A DNA stretch of 64,000 nt from Culex pipiens pallens (Eukaryota; Arthropoda; Insecta; Diptera; Culicidae): contig NC_068938.1 of the NCBI RefSeq assembly GCF_016801865.2, forward strand, positions 79,676,389-79,740,388. The letters run 5' to 3'. Both the position numbers and the translations under genes were made by a program. Under the pieces are notes generated by a model. It saw only the letters and a list, made by a program, of their open reading frames with translations. It did no database searches and was not told the origin of the DNA. Of the stretch, positions 58,114 to 64,000 are shown one piece after another (position 1 is the first letter of the stretch; every line of letters begins with the position of its first letter).

Positions 58114-58927
58114 GAGCGGTCGTGGCTGAATGGTTACAATGTTCGCTTTATAAGCGAATGGTTCTGGGTTCGATACCCATCTGCTCCCAACGAGAAAGTT
58201 CTGGACTCATTGAATTTGGAATTAATGAAAAAACTTCAGCTCACGGCGGGGTTCGATCCCCTGACCTTAAGATTGGCAAGCAAAATGCTTTCCACTTTAC
58301 CGTGGAGCATTAGTAGCTTTAGTAGGACTTAGACTGATATAGTTGAATCCAAGAAACGGACGAGAATAAAGTTGAATGCAAGTTGAATATCAGAACATAC
58401 AAGAATGCATTGCATTGCATGCATGCAGGCGCATTTGAAATGAACCTACATTACCTCGCTATAAATAGCCTGGGCGACTGCTAGAATTCATCCAATAAGA
58501 GATGAGAAGAATTGAAAGCATTCCCATTAGAAATGAGAACACACGAAGAATTCGAACAACAATGCCAACGGTCGTTACCACTCGCCTAGGGTGGCTCCTC
58601 AGACCATTCACCTTCCCAAAAACCGTCCAACTCCAAGCGAAACTTACTTGAGGATACCGTGGAGATTTTCCCTTAATACTCTTAAAAAAGTGGAGCATCA
58701 ACACTTCCCGTCTTCCAATTCCCTTTCCTTGTCCCTGGTGCGCGGTGGAGATGGGAGCGGCCGGCAATGGACGGCTGCCATGGTGGTGAGAATCTGGTTC
58801 AGGTGGAATTGGTTCTATTCCCAATTATCGATTCCTAGGCAACTTGGGCTTAGACAATCATCACATCACATGGCGAAAATCCAGTCTGCAATCCGCTAAA
58901 ATCACCGTCTCCTAGCGAAGCGAAGCG
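58114..58927 (+). mobile_element. SINE-like retroposon with two converging tRNA-like modules, 22-bp target duplication
   Basis: A 22-bp duplication (beginning AACTAGTAAGGCAAACG) is exact at 58092-58113 and 58928-58949. The head (58114-58187) folds as a tRNA: acceptor GAGCGGT against TCTGCTC (six of seven pairs), A box GTGGCTGAATGG, anticodon stem TTCGC/GCGAA with loop TTTATAA (UAU anticodon, Ile-like), B box GGTTCGATACC. About 50 bp later a second tRNA-like module lies on the minus strand (about 58236-58308; B box GGATCGAACCCC). A ~600-bp body and a (GCGAA)n tail (about 58914-58927) follow. The body is unlike that of 53727-54297. Confidence 0.88.
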
Positions 58928-58949
58928 AACTAGTAAGGCAAACGAACAA

Positions 58950-59329
58950 CCCGTTGGGGCAAGAGGAACAATGCATAAAATTGCATGTTAATTTTCTAAC
59001 AAATTTAACTGTTATCAATTTGACACGTTTCTTTTATTTTTTGATGAAATAATAAAATTTTACTAATAATTCGAAAAAAAGAATAATTTAAAAGGTAAAT
59101 GGTAATTTTTTTATAATATCGCTATATTTTGAATGAATATGTTTTAAAAACATTTTTTATCAATTTTAAAGTACTTTTATGCATTAATATCCCAATAAAA
59201 TATGGTTTTGCGGCAATTCGTAATTTTTCCATACTTAAAATCCATTTGGTACACTTGCCCCACTTAAATAACTTTTTTCAAAAGCATTCAACTAAAACAA
59301 CGAAATGATAAAACATACTTTATAATAGG
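58950..59329. other. AT-rich continuation of the repeat interrupted by the SINE
   Basis: CCCGTTGGGGCAAGAGGAAC and, later, ACTTGCCCCACTT echo the GGGGCAAGTGTGAC phrase at 57896, so the SINE landed in an older repeat. Confidence 0.4.
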
Positions 59330-60459
59330 CCCAAGTAACATTTTTAAACCAACTAGCCACCACCAAGTTTTATTAAGGGTTTATTGTAGCATCTTGATTG
59401 CCTAATAGTTTTATTTGGGCATTCACCGCAACCAACAAGCAAGAGCTAATTAATAGGTTCTAACAGGGTTTTATGCCTCGGACATAAAACCGGGTTTAAA
59501 TAAAAGCCGACTGGCTTTCAATAAGGTTTTATGAAAGTTTTAACAGAGGCTTGAAAACCAGATGGCAATGCCATGCCAAACGGTTTTATCGCATGCTTTG
59601 TTAAAACCTAGGGTGTTGTAGCTGTCAAGTGCCATTAGGCATGTAAAAAGCTCACTTAAAACCATAAGCTCCTTAAAGAGCATTTATCGCGGCCAAATAG
59701 CAGTGCATAAATATGGCGCAAGACGCGTGCTCTGATTGAATATGATTGACCGCCATCTTGGTTGAAAAAATAGAAAACTGAAAAATTTGATTTAAATTTG
59801 ATGAAAACACACATTTATGCTGAATTTCTGGTATGATTTATATAGCGATAGATGTTTAAAAATATTTTGAACATTTTTTTCAAAGAATTGCAATAAATAT
59901 TTTTTAACATTAAACACTATGATTACAAAATATTGATTTTTGATGAAGCGAGTTGAATTTTTTGGCTCTATCTCCCCTACATTTATCAATAAAATTTCAA
60001 CCGCAGCTGAATTTGAGCCATCAATTGTGAGAAATAAGCTTTCAAATTATTTGGATTAGCTCTAATATCTATTATTTATCATCGCCATTTTTGACAACCA
60101 TCTCCATAATTTCATTTGGCAAGACGAAGACTTATTTTTGCCAAAATAAAACCTATTTGGCATAAGACGTTTGAAGACGTATGAAATGTCATTTTTCCAT
60201 AACTCCTGACTAGGTTTTAACAAAGGTTTTATCAAGGCTTTGAGGATGTTGTTAGGATTCAGTTGTAAAGCCTTGAACTCCTATGTAGGTTTTATAAATA
60301 GGCCGTAACAACCTTTTGCGGAGGTCCTTTTGGGTTTTAAGTGGGGTTTATCAAGGTTCTGGGGAGTTTGTTACGACTAAGGGGTTTTAATGTTGGTTTT
60401 GGCTGATAGGTTTTATAGCGGTTGTGACAGCTTTGATAAAGCCTAAAATGTTACTTGGG
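59330..60459. mobile_element. CCCAAGTAACATTTT element rich in GGTTTTAT
   Basis: 15-bp inverted termini CCCAAGTAACATTTT bracket 1130 bp. GGTTTTAT, GGTTTTAA and their complements occur well over a dozen times, concentrated in the outer thirds (59370-59620 and 60200-60420). There is no transposase. The organisation parallels the GTTATT family: short termini and a sub-terminal crowd of one reiterated word. Confidence 0.75.
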
Positions 60460-60471
60460 GGTACAAATCAT

Positions 60472-61383
60472 TGCACAGTGGGAAAAAAGGACCCAAAAAA
60501 TTACCGCAACATGATTTCGCGCAAACCATCGATTGCTATACACCAAAAGCTTCGTTTTTGCACCAGGAACAATAATCCGATGAAAAATCGCACTGCACGG
60601 ACCGGTGGCCGGAGTACAGGCCACCGGAAGATCCGGATTTTTGGAAAAAGTGTCAGATTTATCCAATTGTGAACTGATAAGCTTTCTTCTACCATGAATA
60701 GTCATGCAAAACAATCCTAGAATAATATTAAATACCATAGGACCCATCGGAACCGGTTCCACCTATCTCCGGTGGCCACATCCGGAACCGCAATAGGAAA
60801 CAGCGTAAACTAGTCATGCGACGTATCAAACTTCTTGATTCTGGATGGGGACATGAGTTATACACTCCTCTTTTAAAAACATGAAGTTTGATATGTCGCA
60901 AGAGTGGTTTCAGGAATTTGCCAAATATGATCTTCGGATGTGGGTCTCGTGGCGCAGGGGTAGCGGCTTCGGCTGCCGATCCCGATGATGCTATGATGGA
61001 TACTCTCCATCCAAAATCAAGAAGTTTGATACGTCGCATGACTAGTTTACGCTGTTTCCTATTGCGGTTCCGGATGTGGCCACCGGAGATCGGTGGAACC
61101 GGTTCCGATGGGTCCTATGGTATTTAATATTAATCTAGGATTGTTTTGCATGCCTATTCATGGTAGAAGAAAGCTTATCAGTTCACAATTGGATAAATCT
61201 GACACTTTTTCCAAAAATCCGGATCTTCCGGTGGCCTGTACTCCGGCCACCGGTCCGTGCAGTGCAATTTTTTATCGGATTATTGTTCCTGGTGCAAAAA
61301 CGAAGCTTTTGGTGTATAGCAATCGATGGTTTGCGTGAAATCATGTTGCGGTAATTTTTTGGGTCCTTTTTTCCCACTGTGCA
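60472..61383. repeat. 0.9-kb inverted repeat with a tRNA-like loop
   Basis: The left arm starts TGCACAGTGGGAAAAAAGG at 60472 and the right arm ends with its inverse at 61383. The arms of about 375 bp differ at only a few positions and include GGTGGCCGGAGTACAGGCC and GGAACCGGTTCC. The ~155-bp loop (about 60848-61005) holds an extra partial copy of the inner arm end (GAAGTTTGATATGTCGCA) and a tRNA-like module. Mirror-image short frames across the arms are artefacts. Confidence 0.92.
60944..60983 (+). other. tRNA-like half module in the loop
   Basis: TCTCGTGGCGCAGGGGTAGC followed by GGCTTCGGCTGCCGATCCCG has an A-box-like segment and the same anticodon-arm text as 31425-31464. There is no B box downstream. 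Confidence 0.55.
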
Positions 61384-63951
61384 TTGGTAGGGACACTACT
61401 GATCTAGGAAAAATTGAATTTTGATAAAATGAACTTAACCGTTCAAAACTAAAAAAATATTGAAAAATGTTGCTTTTCGATACAAGTGTGGAAAAGTTCA
61501 ACTTTTCAGCACCCATCTCAGTTTTTCACCATAACTTTTAAACAACTAAATGAAACTTTTTCAATACCAAGCTGTGTGACCGGGTAGACCACAATTGGAC
61601 CAAATTCGTTCAGCAAAAGCCGAGAAAATCAAGTTCATATGATTGATCAACATCCCCACACACGCACATACATTTGCTCACAATTTGATTCTGAGTCGCT
61701 AAGTATAAATTATGGTGGGTCTACAGGTCAATTTCAAAAGTTGATGAATTTTTTTTTTTTGAATTTTATTTCAGCAATTGATAATTTCAAATTTGAATTT
61801 TCCTACGAAAACATCACTTTAAAATTGAACATAACTATTCAAACACTCATCTGCAAACTTCCCTCAAGAACTAATTTAAAACAATTTCAGACGAAAGCAC
61901 CAATCTCAAACATCCTAATAAAGCTTAATTAATATTTAAGGACCGCTTTGGCCACTCACACAATCATTACTGTGGGCCGTTGTTTCCAATTTCGGTCATC
62001 CCAGGAAACCCATCACGACGAGGCTCATGATTTGTTTGTCATTTTGGGACTCCCCAAGGAGTACGCAAGCAGAGCAATTTCAATCCATTTACAGAATACC
62101 CAGCTTTCCATTCCGATAATGGTCAACCAAAGAGACTGACTAGTACCGTCCGTTTGCCATCTGTCCCACCGGTTGGTCCCATTGGTCGGACCCACTTATG
62201 GATGGGACAACTCTTTTCCAGCAGCTGGCCAACAGTCTCCAACTATCTGCGCTTGTATCTGTCTGCTTGTAACCGAGTCCTAAGTCAGATTCGTCGAAGT
62301 GCCACCCGCTGCTGGCCACCGCAAAGGGGGAGTAACCTGAAACCAATTTGCAATTTATGTTAAAATTTATGTTTCTGTTAATCTTCAATAGTGATTACCA
62401 CGTTGTGGCAGTGAGTGAGTGTGTGTGTTTGCCTGGTGAAACGCCCAGATGTGTAACCGTCCGAGATGCTCAGCTATCCCAGCGCTGAGGAGTCTGCGGC
62501 CAAAAATCTCCGATCCATAAAATTGTAACATCTTCACTGACCACACCTTTTTCGTTCCGCTGGAATGGGTTGCAGAGCGCAAACGACGGCGGCGCCTCCT
62601 AAAACGACACGAAACGGGTTCCACGACTTTATGCTTGCGTGTGTGAACATGGACGGACAAAGTTCTGGTTATGAACCAACGGTCGGTCCACCGGGGGGTG
62701 CATCAATTGATCGTTTTGTAAATCGAGAATTTAAACTTTCGAAATTTCTTAACAAACACGGCAACATTTTTAAAGTTGAAAAGTTAAGAAAATTTTTATT
62801 TTTGGAAAAAATAAAATAAATTTAAGAAGAGCTTTTTTTTTGTGAGCTTTTTCTATGACCAAAAAAGGCATTTGGAATCTTTGGCTCACCCATACAGGTC
62901 TCCATAAAATTTTAGCAGCTGTCCGTACAATAAATTTAAATATTTTAAAATCCCGTATCTTGAGAAAGAATTATCTGTTCGCCACTATGTCTTTATGAGG
63001 AGATGATGACAATTTAGGAAATAAATTTTCACACTTTTCGGTAAAAAAAATTACCCATTTTTTAATAGACTTTTTTCACAAAAAAATCATATTCCCAAAT
63101 CCTTGCCTATATTTTTATGTTTCAGGAGATCAAAAAAGGCAACCTTTGAGTTACAGAGAAGCATAAACAAAAAAATTAACGGAGATATGACACAACATAT
63201 TTTAATCTGTGCCCTGAATTTTGTTCAAGTATCATTTTAAGAAGCAAAAAAAACAAATAGCAGTCCATTTGAAATGGGTAAATGTTCAATACTATTTATA
63301 ACTCATGAACTTTTGAAAAACTCTGTATGGAGTAAATTGTCAAATGTATGGAGAAAGCAACAGTTTCAGTTTTCTACCTGTGGTGGACGTAATAGTTGTC
63401 CGATCCTCATAATTTCTCGGAAATAGGATCTTCACGAAATATGAATCAACGTTCTCGAACACACCATATTTCAGATTTTGTGTCCCAAAACAAAAATAAT
63501 CATTTAGAAAGCTACTTTGCGAGAAAAAATCCTTCGGGAAAGTTGTTCGAAAATTATTTAAAAAATACTTATTTTGACTTTTAGAACAGTAGTTGTTAGC
63601 CAAAAGCACGGCCAAAGTAGACTTCTGAAAAATGTAAAACAAGTATTTAACATCACCAACTCCCTTTGGCCATTGCATTTTTTAAAGTTTTTGTCCCCCT
63701 CAAAAATTCCTAAAAAAAACATACTGAAATATAAAAATTACCCAAAAATAATTTAAAATACTGATGAATTGTATTTATTGTTGATATCCTTAAGCCGATG
63801 CAATTATTTTTAAAAGTTTTTGTTCCTCGGCTTTAGCCGAAATCAAAGGAGCAAAAAAAAAATAAAAAGGAATATAAAAATTGAAATAACAAGCCATAAT
63901 TTTAACATTTGAATAAAAAAAAGTGTTTGTTAGTGCATTTTACACTAGTTC
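61384..63951. other. Mixed spacer
   Basis: AT-rich to 61930, GC-richer and unique-looking at 61930-62700, then AT-rich with a diverged repeat at 63300-63690 that parallels 9830-9980. Short frames (62154-62363, 62565-62819, 63340-63678 minus) have no known domain. Confidence 0.35.
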
Positions 63952-64000
63952 ACTGCCCATGTTCGCATAAATGTCCCAAAACAGCAAACTGAGAAAAACA
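63952..64000. mobile_element. Foldback element end, cut by the window edge
   Basis: CTGCCCATGTTCGCATAAATG, then CAGCAAACTGAGAAAAAC, is the inverse of the right end of the element at 40266-40516. The remainder lies outside the window. Confidence 0.7.

Noticed and set aside
58114..58187. Functional tRNA-Ile(UAU) gene
   Set aside because: The cloverleaf is good, but it lies at the 5' end of a retroposon flanked by a 22-bp duplication, and the acceptor and T stems have mismatches.
60451..61516. Mirror-image open frames on both strands as proteins
   Set aside because: They are created by the inverted repeat arms and have no domain.

Overview
The window looks like insect nuclear DNA, most probably from a culicine mosquito (Culex-like). 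It is AT-rich, has no bacterial-style gene packing, and most identifiable sequence is transposon-derived. The assignment to Culex rests on recognising repeat styles from memory (MITEs beginning GGGACCATCCATAAACC, MITEs beginning CAGCAATTCCATTTG, tRNA-derived SINEs, jockey and BEL elements); it is an inference, not a database match.

I found no host protein-coding gene that I could defend. The window reads as an intergenic region or a very large intron, with GC-richer single-copy islands separated by nested repeats. The only credible long coding sequences belong to mobile elements: two non-LTR retroposons that carry ORF1 but no ORF2 (7977-9157 and 37661-39252, both on the minus strand, both with exact target-site duplications and AATAAA plus poly(A)), and a short BEL/Pao-type LTR element (23810-27999) with 551-bp LTRs, a 5-bp target duplication and a single Gag-like ORF without protease, reverse transcriptase or integrase. 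A candidate promoter and non-coding first exon lies near 5937-6113.

Layout: 1-5 kb holds a long-TIR MITE and a GTTATT-rich element containing a 157-bp tandem array, itself interrupted by a Harbinger-type MITE with a TTA duplication. At 5-10 kb there is the possible promoter, a foldback element and a second GTTATT element carrying the first ORF1-only retroposon. At 10-23 kb single-copy DNA is mixed with a SINE (11-bp TSD), small foldbacks and two sizes of the GAGCAATTCCA element. At 23.8-28 kb is the BEL element. At 30.2-32.5 kb is a near-perfect 2.3-kb palindrome with tRNA-like half modules near its centre. At 32.9-35.4 kb are a piggyBac-like MITE and a third GTTATT element. At 37.6-39.3 kb is the jockey-type ORF1-only retroposon. 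From 40 to 50 kb come more foldbacks, a SINE, an A-rich-tailed retroposon with a 21-bp TSD, and a 1.15-kb inverted repeat with mirrored TTC/GAA microsatellites. At 52.4-54.5 kb is a four-level nest. At 58.1-58.9 kb is a second SINE with converging tRNA-like modules. At 59.3-61.4 kb are a GGTTTTAT-rich element and a 0.9-kb inverted repeat with a tRNA-like module in its loop.

Taken together, nearly every element is non-autonomous and would need enzymes supplied in trans: jockey/LOA reverse transcriptase, BEL polymerase, piggyBac and Harbinger transposases, and RNA polymerase III for the SINEs. None of these enzymes is encoded in the window.
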